From an uncultured Bacteroidales bacterium (lineage in GTDB: Bacteria; Bacteroidota; Bacteroidia; Bacteroidales; UBA932), in contig CALVDP010000023.1 of NCBI GenBank assembly GCA_944326315.1, forward strand, positions 1 to 32,218: a DNA stretch of 32,218 bases, written 5' to 3'. The translations under genes and the position numbers were made by a program. Numbering within the stretch: position 1 is the first letter of the stretch; every line of letters starts with the position of its first letter. Under the pieces are notes generated by a model. The model was not told where the DNA came from, searched no databases, and worked only from the letters and a program-made list of their open reading frames with translations. Below are positions 25,792-32,218 of the stretch, piece after piece.

Positions 25792-26493
25792 ATGGGCAGA
25801 AGAGTCATTTCCGGGTTTAAGAAGGCTGCAGTGACGCGTGCGTCCATATTGCTGGCTTCCGTTATGTTTTTCTCTAGTCCTGACAGTATCTCTGCAGGCA
25901 ATCTCACGGATGCATCCCTTGACCCGGGGCAGGAATTGCTTGGAAAGTTCGTCGCTGCCGTATCCTCTTCATCGGTGAGTTTCAGCTATTCATACAGGAT
26001 CGACGACGGGAAGTCCGAAATAAGAGGTGACGGTACGGTAAAGATGCAGGGCAGTGCCTACATGGTTTCCGGCAACGGTCTTGAAGTCTATTGTGACGGA
26101 GAGACCAGGTGGACTGTGGACAGGGAAAGCCGGGAAGCTGTCATAGAATCCTATGATCCTGCCCAGCCGGACTATACTGTTAATCCGGCCGTGCTGCTCA
26201 TGCATTTTGACAAGGCTTTCACCTTGCAGGGCAGCAGTGTGCTGGATGACGGATCAGTGGAGTGTCATCTTGAACCTGCCGGTGATGGAGTCGACATGAG
26301 GAACCTGACTATGGTTCTGTCTGCTGATGGCAGCCGGCTCATACGTGCTGGTTTTGTCACAGGGGTAAGGACATCAGCGGAGTTTGACATATCTTCTTTC
26401 GCAACGGGGCCGGCAGCTCCGGATACGGCTGATACCTATTCCTTTGATGTATCATCCCTGGACAGCAGCTATATAGTCACGGATCTGCGCTGA
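25792..26493 (+). CDS. LolA-like outer-membrane lipoprotein carrier
   Basis: A 233-residue periplasmic protein. A signal peptide is evident (basic MGRRVISGFKKA, then ILLASVMFFSS and a likely cut after DSISAG). The rest is mostly beta and fits the half-barrel of LolA: short strands such as SFSYSYRID, GDGTVKMQGSAYMVSG, LEVYCDGETRWTVDRESREAVIESYD. LolA shuttles lipoproteins from the inner to the outer membrane. The match is by fold-like pattern and position after ftsK, a common order in Bacteroidetes. The start at 25792 has an AGGAGG ribosome site that overlaps the ftsK stop, implying translational coupling. A LolA-like relative of unknown role is the main alternative. Confidence 0.78.
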   Translation: MGRRVISGFKKAAVTRASILLASVMFFSSPDSISAGNLTDASLDPGQELLGKFVAAVSSSSVSFSYSYRIDDGKSEIRGDGTVKMQGSAYMVSGNGLEVYCDGETRWTVDRESREAVIESYDPAQPDYTVNPAVLLMHFDKAFTLQGSSVLDDGSVECHLEPAGDGVDMRNLTMVLSADGSRLIRAGFVTGVRTSAEFDISSFATGPAAPDTADTYSFDVSSLDSSYIVTDLR

Positions 26494-26504
26494 CGCCGGA
26501 GCTA

Positions 26505-27311
26505 CTACCAGCTTCCGCTGGCTCCGCCTCCTCCGAAGGATCCTCCGCCGAAACCTCCGAAACCACCTCCGAAACCACCGCTGAAACCGCCTCCTCCGAA
26601 GTCGCCCGAGTGCCTGTCTGTGTTGCTGAGGATACTGCCAATTATAAGGCCGCGGAGGAAATCCCCGCCATCGCTTTCAAATTTGCCTCCACCGCCGTTT
26701 CCGCCGCCACGGCGACCGGCCCCGGCTATGATTGCAATGATGAATATAAGCAGGAACGGGAGTAATATCAGTATGCCGGATGATGATTTCCCGCCTTCAT
26801 ATTCGGAAATTTCCCCGGATGCAAGCTTCATGAGAACGGTGCATGCGTTGCTGATGCCCGTATAGTAATCTCCTTGCATGAATTCGGGGATCATTTCGTT
26901 GTCGATAATCCTCTTTGCATAGCTGTCGGGTATTGCTCCTTCAAGTCCGTATCCGATGCTGATATTTACCTGTCCGGGAGAATCCGCGGTCTTCGGCTTC
27001 ACCAAAACTACAATACCGTTGTCGAACTTGGACGAGCCCACCTGCCATTGCAGACCGATCTCTGTACCGTATTCCGCAGGCGAATAGCCTTCGAGGTCAT
27101 TGACTGTCACTATTGCTATCTGGTTGGATGTGGAGTCGCTGAATGCATCAAGCATCTGCTCGAGGACAATACGCTGGCGGGTGTCCAGCAATCCCGCAAA
27201 ATCGTTTACAAGCTTCGGCGGATATGGCTTGGCAGGTATCGCCGCCGACTGTATGGCATACAGGCACAATATGGCTGCAGCTGCGGCATATTTCAATATT
27301 CTGTTACGCAT
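26505..27311 (-). CDS. TPM-domain membrane protein with glycine-rich tail (YgcG-like)
   Basis: A 268-residue secreted or membrane protein. A signal peptide (about 1-24, ending SAAIPAKP) precedes a TPM domain (about 32-160; VNDFAGLLDTRQRIVLEQ, SNQIAIVTVNDLEGYS, GIVVLVKP, INISIGYGLEG). One membrane helix follows (about 180-197), then a tail with repeated F-G-G-G units ending GASGSW. The layout is that of the YgcG group. TPM domains have been linked to phosphatase activity and to photosystem repair in plants, but the role in Bacteroidetes is not known. It overlaps the preceding TPM gene by one base (TGATG). The gene order LemA-TPM-TPM is common, so a shared membrane function is likely. Confidence 0.88.
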   Translation of the reverse strand: MRNRILKYAAAAAILCLYAIQSAAIPAKPYPPKLVNDFAGLLDTRQRIVLEQMLDAFSDSTSNQIAIVTVNDLEGYSPAEYGTEIGLQWQVGSSKFDNGIVVLVKPKTADSPGQVNISIGYGLEGAIPDSYAKRIIDNEMIPEFMQGDYYTGISNACTVLMKLASGEISEYEGGKSSSGILILLPFLLIFIIAIIAGAGRRGGGNGGGGKFESDGGDFLRGLIIGSILSNTDRHSGDFGGGGFSGGFGGGFGGFGGGSFGGGGASGSW

Positions 27312-27751
27312 CAGTCTACCTTATAAGATATTTCATCGGACTGCTCATTGACATCATCTTCCTTATAAGGGAAGAATGCCTTCAGTTTGGCGCCTGCCAT
27401 GCTTACCGCATCGGCTATGCCTTCCGCGAACTTGCCCGCGGCGAAATATTGGCGGATATGGTCCGACACATCATTCCAGAAATTGTCCGGGACGACATCA
27501 TTGATTCCCTTGTCACCGACGATGGCGAATACCTTGGAGCTGCATGCGATGTATATGAGCACACCGTTCCTTGCAGCGGTCTTTTCCATTCCAAGTTTGA
27601 AAAATACATCCACGGCCTTTTCATAGGCGTTCCCGTCGCACGTGTCGTCTATATGTACACGTATCTCGCCGGAAGTATTCTTCTCAGCTTCCTTAATGGC
27701 GGACACGATCATGTCCTGACCTTTCTTGTCGAGGAAGTCTTCAGGTCTCAT
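27311..27751 (-). CDS. TPM-domain protein, short form
   Basis: A 146-residue TPM-domain protein without a signal peptide. I start at the ATG at 27751 (MRPEDFLDKKGQDMIV), 10 bases after the lemA stop; a longer in-frame start at 27793 would overlap lemA and adds residues that read as antisense filler. The domain runs from about 8 to 125 with TSGEIRVHIDD, GVLIYIACSSKVFAIVGDKGI and DNFWNDVSDHIRQYFAAGKFAEGI. It is predicted cytosolic. It differs from its downstream neighbour by lacking the membrane helix and glycine tail, so the two look like divergent partners rather than a recent duplication. Confidence 0.86.
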   Translation of the reverse strand: MRPEDFLDKKGQDMIVSAIKEAEKNTSGEIRVHIDDTCDGNAYEKAVDVFFKLGMEKTAARNGVLIYIACSSKVFAIVGDKGINDVVPDNFWNDVSDHIRQYFAAGKFAEGIADAVSMAGAKLKAFFPYKEDDVNEQSDEISYKVD

Positions 27752-27761
27752 GGCCGGTATT

Positions 27762-28343
27762 TCAGAATTCGACCTTCGGAGCGGCGGATGCATTCTCGTC
27801 AGCTTCGAAATATCCTTTCTGTCCGAAGCCGAACATGGAAGCCAGAATGTTGCGAGGGAAGCGTCTTACCATTGTATTGTACGCCTTTGCCGTCTCGTTG
27901 TATTTCCGCCTTTCCGTGGCTATCCTGTTTTCTGTCCCTGCAAGTTCAGCCTGCAGTTCGGAGAAATTCTGATTGGCCTTGAGGTCAGGATAATTCTCTG
28001 AGATTGCAAGAAGCCGGCCCAGCGCAGCCCCGATCTCACCCTGGGCTTCCTGGAAAGCAGCAATGCTCTCTTCTGTCAGCTGGTCAGGGTCGACAGTGAT
28101 CTGCGTGGCCTTGGACCTTGCAGCCACCACACCTTCCAATGTCTCGGATTCATGCTGGGCATAGCCCTTTACAGTGGCTACGAGGTTCGGTATGAGGTCG
28201 AGCCTTCTCTGGTATACGTTTTCTACCTGGGACCAGGCTGACTTTACATTTTCTTCACTTGATACAAGTCCGTTGTAGCCGCTGACAGCCCATATTGCTA
28301 TTACTGCAACTACGGCTACAATGATGATAATGGCTTTTTTCAT
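27762..28343 (-). CDS. lemA: LemA family protein
   Basis: A 193-residue membrane-anchored protein. One N-terminal helix (about 3-22) is followed by a long helical domain with the family pattern YNGLVSSEENVKSAWSQVENVYQRRLDLIPNLVATVKGYAQHESET and later LLAISENYPDLKANQNF, ELQAELAGTENRIATERRKYNE, AYNTMVRRFPRNILASMFGF. Function is unsettled; the family is often paired with TPM proteins. It is followed by the two TPM genes within 10 bases and by overlap, so the three form one operon, perhaps with the FISUMP lipoprotein gene 64 bases upstream. Confidence 0.95.
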   Translation of the reverse strand: MKKAIIIIVAVVAVIAIWAVSGYNGLVSSEENVKSAWSQVENVYQRRLDLIPNLVATVKGYAQHESETLEGVVAARSKATQITVDPDQLTEESIAAFQEAQGEIGAALGRLLAISENYPDLKANQNFSELQAELAGTENRIATERRKYNETAKAYNTMVRRFPRNILASMFGFGQKGYFEADENASAAPKVEF

Positions 28344-28407
28344 GATTTTGACGTCTTTATGACGAGATTGTTTGTTAATATTTTATGTCCTGGCGGGAAT
28401 TCTCCGG

Positions 28408-29472
28408 TCATTCGGAGTCCCGGACACATCTTATCGGTGTGGCGAAGGATGCCTTCGGCGCGGTCGACAACTGGAGTACCGGGGTGTCCCAGTATATGTA
28501 CCTGATATAGGCCTGTTCCGTATTGTCCGGATTTTCCGTGCCGGTCCAGAATGTCGCGAAGAGATATACCGTGTCGAAGATGCCGGTCACCTTGCCGTCA
28601 TTGGATGTCGTGGTGTTGGCATATCCGCAAGGAATCATGCAGAGCCCTGATGCGTTGGTGATCTTGACGTCCGGCCAGTATTCCCACATAAGGTTGTCTT
28701 CTGCATTGAACTTCGCATCCACCATCATGGCGCCTGTGATGCCCTTGAAGTCTCCTTCCGGATCGTCGAAGCTGTCGTTCTCCGGATCCCCGTCAAGCTC
28801 GTTGGCAAGTGCCAGCCAGTCATCGGCATCCGGCAGTCTCCATCCGTCCGGGCAGGCGGATGCAGCCTCTGTCCATGTGTAATATCTGCCGAATATGTCT
28901 GTCATGGCTTCGGCATTGTCATACGGAATGCCGAGAGGCTTTTCTTCAGTCCCGATGTAGGCGAGGTTTTCGGCGAACCATTCCCTGTCCCCGATGACCA
29001 CGGTATTGTAGGTCTTGCCGTCCCTGCCGTCCGTAACGGTCTTGAATTCTCCCGTGTATCCGAGTGTCCTGTCTATCAGGGATGTCTCGGCATCTACGGT
29101 CGTGACATACCTTGCAGTACTTGTCGAATAATATCCGGATGCGAAAGCTGTGCAGGTGACAGTATAGGTGCCGAGGCTGTCCGGGAGAGTGTAGCTCTTG
29201 AAGCTTTCACCCGTCTGGAGCGTGTCATTCTTCTCCGTCACGGACGATACAGTGCAGTAATAGCCGAATTCCTTACCCTCCGGATGTATGATGCCGCTCG
29301 GTGTGACCGTGATTTCCCCTCCCTTTTCAATAAAGGATGGAATTTCGAATCTCAGCTGTCCTCCAAGTGACGGAAGGACCTCGTCCCCTGATTCATCTTT
29401 CTTGCAAGAGGACATGGCCAGGACAGCTATTGCGGATGCAATGATAATCCTTATATTTTTTGAAAATATCAT
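28408..29472 (-). CDS. FISUMP-domain lipoprotein
   Basis: A 354-residue predicted surface or periplasmic lipoprotein. The signal MIFSKNIRIIIASAIAVLAMSSC has a lipobox with C23, followed by KKDE. A beta-sandwich-like region (about 35-130) comes first. The C-terminal 200 residues match the Fibrobacter succinogenes major paralogous domain: DGKTYNTVVIGDREWFAENLAY, the GRYYTWTEAASACPDGWRLPDADDW signature, and a final PIRCVRD. The role of this domain is unknown beyond frequent occurrence in Bacteroidetes and Fibrobacteres surface proteins. The divergent ApbE gene lies upstream. A -7 box is visible about 60 bases before the start. Confidence 0.87.
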   Translation of the reverse strand: MIFSKNIRIIIASAIAVLAMSSCKKDESGDEVLPSLGGQLRFEIPSFIEKGGEITVTPSGIIHPEGKEFGYYCTVSSVTEKNDTLQTGESFKSYTLPDSLGTYTVTCTAFASGYYSTSTARYVTTVDAETSLIDRTLGYTGEFKTVTDGRDGKTYNTVVIGDREWFAENLAYIGTEEKPLGIPYDNAEAMTDIFGRYYTWTEAASACPDGWRLPDADDWLALANELDGDPENDSFDDPEGDFKGITGAMMVDAKFNAEDNLMWEYWPDVKITNASGLCMIPCGYANTTTSNDGKVTGIFDTVYLFATFWTGTENPDNTEQAYIRYIYWDTPVLQLSTAPKASFATPIRCVRDSE

Positions 29473-29528
29473 TCTTGTCTATGTTTTATTGACCTATCCG
29501 AGACTTCCCGCGAAATCACCAGATTATG

Positions 29529-29536
29529 CAAATATA
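29529..29536 (-). promoter_or_regulatory. candidate -7 box of the FISUMP-lemA-TPM set
   Basis: TATATTTG on the minus strand matches TAnnTTTG. The start would be near 29522, about 50 bases before the ATG at 29472. No convincing -33 box is seen. The 29473-29702 spacer otherwise holds only A/T-rich sequence and the start region of apbE. Confidence 0.45.
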
Positions 29537-29702
29537 ATCAAAATTTCTTTCGGAGAGCAGACGGAATGCACAGGATAGTGAAAAGAATTGCTAAAACTTA
29601 TGTCGCGCTATGGATTTGACAGTTTAATTTGATATATTCGTGCGGAAAAACATAGTATGGAACACGAATCCGATGAAAATAAAGTGTCCAGCCTTAGCAT
29701 AT

Positions 29703-30809
29703 ATGAAAATTTTTTTGCCGTCAATAGCCGCCTTGCTCGTCCTTGCGTCCTCGTGCTCGTCACAGGACAGATATATCGCAATTACAGGATATGCCCAGGG
29801 CGGGACTTATTCAGTGAAGCTTGATCTGAACGGAGCCGGAGGCCCGGTGAGGAAGAGTCCCGGAGAAATCAGGGAGGGGATAGATTCTGTCTTGAAGGCT
29901 GTGGACAATTCCGTGTCCGGATATAACAAGGGATCATTGCTTAGCCGTTTCAATGCCGGAGAAAGGGTCGCGCCTGATGGGATATTCAAGGAAATTTACA
30001 GGAAATCAGTTGAATATTACAAGATTACGGACGGGTGCTTCGATGTTTCCTGTGCCCCCCTGTTCGATATCTGGGGCTTTGGTTTCACTTCGGATTCTCT
30101 TCCGTCGGCAGAAAAAATCAGGGCGGTGATGGCCGGAACGGGGATGGACAGGCTCTCAGATACACTGGTGACCGATGCGGACGGATATGCCTCCTCGGCA
30201 ATGCAGCTTCTTCCTCCGATGAAAAAAGGTGCAGATGCAATTTCATGCGGGGATGACTTCGATGATATCCTTCCTGAACTGAATTTCAATGCCATAGCGC
30301 AAGGGTATTCATGTGACCTTGTCGCCTCTTATCTGCATTCTCTCGGAGTGGACCAGATGCTTGTGGACATAGGCGGGGAGATCTACTGTGAAGGTCTGAA
30401 TCCTTCCGGACTTCCGTGGGGAATAGGTCTTGACAGGCCGCAGGACGGCAACAATGTCCCAGGCCAGGACCTGCAGGGCATTTTCAGGGCAGGTCCGGAG
30501 CCTTGCGGGGTGGTCACGTCCGGGAACTATCGGAAATATTATATCAGGGACGGGAAAAAATATGCCCATACTATAGACCCGAGGACCGGATATCCGGTCA
30601 CACATTCTCTCTTGTGTGCCACAATCATAGCAGCAGACGCCACTGAAGCCGATGCACTTGCGACTTATTGCATGGTGATAGGTCTTGAAGAATCCATAAA
30701 GTTCATACAGTCGCGCCCTGACCTTGAGGGCTGCCTGGTCTATGATGAGGACGGCGTGATGAAGACCTGGGTCTCCGACGGCCTTTCTTTCGAAGAATCC
30801 GGCAAGTGA
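29703..30809 (+). CDS. apbE: FAD:protein FMN transferase (ApbE), lipoprotein
   Basis: A 368-residue enzyme that attaches FMN covalently to threonine in targets such as the Na+-pumping NQR and RNF complexes. I take the ATG at 29703 because it gives a clean lipoprotein signal (MKIFLPSIAALLVLASSC); in-frame starts at 29640 and 29673 only add a leader. The family features are FDVSCAPLFDIWGFG, LNFNAIAQGYSCD, VDIGGEIYC, HTIDPRTGYPV and DATEADALATY near the C-terminus, which hold the FAD and Mg2+ sites. It likely works on the periplasmic face. It is divergent from the FISUMP gene and convergent with the M28 peptidase gene; its NQR/RNF targets are not in the window. Confidence 0.94.
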   Translation: MKIFLPSIAALLVLASSCSSQDRYIAITGYAQGGTYSVKLDLNGAGGPVRKSPGEIREGIDSVLKAVDNSVSGYNKGSLLSRFNAGERVAPDGIFKEIYRKSVEYYKITDGCFDVSCAPLFDIWGFGFTSDSLPSAEKIRAVMAGTGMDRLSDTLVTDADGYASSAMQLLPPMKKGADAISCGDDFDDILPELNFNAIAQGYSCDLVASYLHSLGVDQMLVDIGGEIYCEGLNPSGLPWGIGLDRPQDGNNVPGQDLQGIFRAGPEPCGVVTSGNYRKYYIRDGKKYAHTIDPRTGYPVTHSLLCATIIAADATEADALATYCMVIGLEESIKFIQSRPDLEGCLVYDEDGVMKTWVSDGLSFEESGK

Positions 30810-30811
30810 CA

Positions 30812-30839
30812 GCAGGCAATCTGACGATCAGGAGCCTGC
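30812..30839. terminator. hairpin between convergent apbE and M28 genes
   Basis: GCAGGC (30812-30817) and GCCTGC (30834-30839) form a 6-bp stem, with an inner CTGA-CGA-TCAG hairpin separated by a small bulge. It spans the ends of two convergent genes and overlaps the last codons of the peptidase. No T run follows, so the terminator role is tentative. Confidence 0.4.
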
Positions 30840-32114
30840 CTTGTCTATAGCTAAGATGTAGTCTGCCAGAAAATCCGTTATCCTGTCCATACTCCCGTAG
30901 TCAAGCCTGTCAGAAGTGTCTTCTGTGGTATGGATCAACGGGTCTTCTCCGGTAGTGAAAAAACTTGTGGCTATCCCTGCCGCGGAAAAATCCAGGTGGT
31001 CACTTAATGCGCCTTCCCCTCCGGTCAGGACAAGTGTTCCGGACGGTATTTCCGTCGGACTGATACTTGTGTTGTTGGACTGCCTGAAATACAGGGTGTC
31101 GCTGTCGGCACGGCCTGTCATGTCAAGATTGATCATTTCAGTGATATCCTTTTTCTGGAAAGGCATCCGGGTCACGAAGTCCATTGAGCCAAGGCAGCCT
31201 TTTTCTTCACCGCCGAAAGCGATGAAGATGATATTGTGCTCTGTAGGGGTATCGCTAAGACGTTTGGCCAAGGCTGTCATTACTGCAGTGCCGGAGGCAT
31301 TGTCGTTCGCTCCGCGCCTCGGTTCCCCGCTTTCCGGATCCGGGGCAAGTGTATCGTAATGAGCACCTACGATGATGTATTTCCCGGAATTGCCCTGCTT
31401 GGTCCCTATGATGTTTGCAGCCTGTATCCGTTTCTCATAGTGTCTTGTAGCTATCCGTATCCTGTGTGACGGAGGTGCTATATGGATATTCCCATGGCAA
31501 CTGTCTGTGTCACTTTCCGGCAGGAATTCCGCGAGCCGGTCATAGTTGATTTGAAGGACAGGAATCTGCCGCGTCTGATGATTTCTGTTGCCTTTTGAGA
31601 CGCGCTGGCTTATCTTCAATCTCTGTGGATAGCCGATTATGATTGCTCTGGCACCGGCCTGTTCCGAATCGGACATGGAAACCGGTGAAGCGCTCATTTT
31701 GTCCTTTGGCAGGTATAGGATGATTTTGTCACGCACCATGTTGTAAAGGGAATCCGTCAGGGTCCCTCTTATTGCGACATATCCCGAAAAAATGGTATCT
31801 GTCGGACTGTGGGATGATACGGCGAAGTCCGTACCAAGAATAAAATCAGTGGTGTCGGTGTCTTCAATCAGCTGCAGCGTGCCGTCGCCCCACATGTATT
31901 CCACGATGTCGAAAGTCTGCACTTCGCACTTCATGCCGCACTCCCTGAATTGCCGTGCCAGGAAATCGCGCACTTTGATGTCTCCGTCGGAAGCAGGGTA
32001 GCGGCAGCCGACTGAATCTGCCAGAAACGCCACTGTACGCCTTATGTCATCTTCCTGTCCCCTGCAGAACAATATGGAGGACAGAAACAGTATCGCAGTC
32101 AGAATTTGTCTCAT
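30828..32114 (-). CDS. M28-family zinc aminopeptidase, exported
   Basis: A 428-residue exported peptidase from the chosen ATG at 32114 (signal MRQILTAILFLSSILFCRGQ); an in-frame ATG at 32138 would overlap the predicted promoter. A PA-like insert (about 95-220) precedes the catalytic domain. The two-zinc site is visible in order: IVGAHYDT (H, D), GANDNASGTA (bridging D), FGGEEKGCLGS (catalytic E and ligand E), NLDMTGRAD (D) and DPLIHTTEDTSDRL (H). Such enzymes release N-terminal residues from peptides in the periplasm or outside; specificity (leucyl, glutaminyl or other) is not readable. It is convergent with apbE. The upstream region holds a long inverted repeat. Confidence 0.93.
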   Translation of the reverse strand: MRQILTAILFLSSILFCRGQEDDIRRTVAFLADSVGCRYPASDGDIKVRDFLARQFRECGMKCEVQTFDIVEYMWGDGTLQLIEDTDTTDFILGTDFAVSSHSPTDTIFSGYVAIRGTLTDSLYNMVRDKIILYLPKDKMSASPVSMSDSEQAGARAIIIGYPQRLKISQRVSKGNRNHQTRQIPVLQINYDRLAEFLPESDTDSCHGNIHIAPPSHRIRIATRHYEKRIQAANIIGTKQGNSGKYIIVGAHYDTLAPDPESGEPRRGANDNASGTAVMTALAKRLSDTPTEHNIIFIAFGGEEKGCLGSMDFVTRMPFQKKDITEMINLDMTGRADSDTLYFRQSNNTSISPTEIPSGTLVLTGGEGALSDHLDFSAAGIATSFFTTGEDPLIHTTEDTSDRLDYGSMDRITDFLADYILAIDKAGS

Positions 32115-32139
32115 TGGAATAAGTTTTTTGATTATCATG

Positions 32140-32147
32140 TAAATATA
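32140..32147 (-). promoter_or_regulatory. candidate -7 box of the M28 peptidase
   Basis: TATATTTA on the minus strand is one base off TAnnTTTG. It implies a start near 32133, about 19 bases before the ATG at 32114, and supports that start over the one at 32138. Its upstream edge touches the inverted repeat. Confidence 0.35.
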
Positions 32148-32204
32148 ACGTCAGTTCGACGAATTATTCTGTTCAATATCAGAGATTCCGTCGAACTGAC
32201 GTTA
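32146..32204. promoter_or_regulatory. 16-bp perfect inverted repeat upstream of the M28 peptidase
   Basis: TAACGTCAGTTCGACG (32146-32161) and its exact complement (32189-32204) flank a 27-base A/T-rich centre. The left arm touches the candidate -7 box. It could be a hairpin ending an upstream transcript, an operator, or the ends of a tiny mobile relic; no T run follows on the minus strand. Confidence 0.6.
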
Positions 32205-32218
32205 CGATTTCTTCGAAA
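32200..32218 (+). repeat. 19-base intergenic sequence, copy 2
   Basis: Identical to 10632-10650 and running to the window's last base, so its full extent is unknown. It overlaps the right arm of the 16-bp inverted repeat by five bases. Confidence 0.5.

Noticed and set aside
26525-26605. Short tandem repeats of the type cctccgaaacc that look array-like.
   Set aside because: They encode the glycine-phenylalanine tail of the YgcG-like protein on the minus strand; units are irregular and in frame, so this is a coding low-complexity region and not a CRISPR array.
26505-27751. The two TPM genes as a recent tandem duplication.
   Set aside because: Their sequences differ widely, one has a signal peptide, membrane helix and glycine tail and the other has none, so they are old paralogues with distinct roles.

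Overview
The window reads as an ordinary chromosomal segment of a Bacteroidota (Bacteroidales-like) bacterium. The basis is gene content: GH97 glucosidase lipoprotein, DUF4290, DUF2023 beside a flavodoxin, a FISUMP-domain lipoprotein, LemA with TPM-domain proteins, a Bacteroidetes-type AddAB pair, and FtsK followed by a LolA-like protein. Intergenic regions also carry the phylum's promoter pattern, a -7 box TAnnTTTG with a -33 box near TTTG. Genus-level placement is not possible by eye; an uncultured gut Bacteroidales lineage is a guess. I saw no phage, insertion sequence, CRISPR array or defence island.

Layout. Positions 1-8456 are one long minus-strand run: lysS, a TrmH-family RNA methyltransferase, aroE, ssb, purA, an MFS transporter, dxs and a tRNA-Thr with its own promoter inside the end of dxs. 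From 8590 to about 11700, also minus, lie a HAD phosphatase and a nitrogen module: a broken outer-membrane porin gene, a PII regulator and an ammonium transporter. The GH97 lipoprotein (11949-14141, minus) is divergent from a plus-strand flavodoxin-DUF2023 pair, which ends at a strong bidirectional hairpin facing a reverse rubrerythrin. From 16184 to 26493, on the plus strand, come addB-addA (recombination nuclease-helicase), then DUF4290, FtsK and a LolA-like carrier. A minus-strand set follows in transcription order: FISUMP lipoprotein, LemA and two TPM-domain proteins. The window closes with ApbE (plus) and an M28 peptidase (minus).

How the genes work together. Most are housekeeping: isoprenoid precursor synthesis, purine synthesis, shikimate pathway, lysine charging, DNA repair, chromosome segregation, lipoprotein sorting. 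The PII-Amt pair senses and imports ammonium, and its first cistron, a predicted porin, looks inactivated by an internal deletion plus frameshift. Flavodoxin, rubrerythrin and ApbE fit a low-oxygen, flavin-based redox physiology.

I did not find a convincing new multi-gene system. The points most worth a second look are the decayed porin in the nitrogen operon, an inverted repeat overlapping the flavodoxin promoter, a nested 73-base hairpin after amt, a 16-bp inverted repeat at the right edge, and a 19-base sequence shared by two intergenic regions 21 kb apart. Start sites and promoters were assigned by eye.
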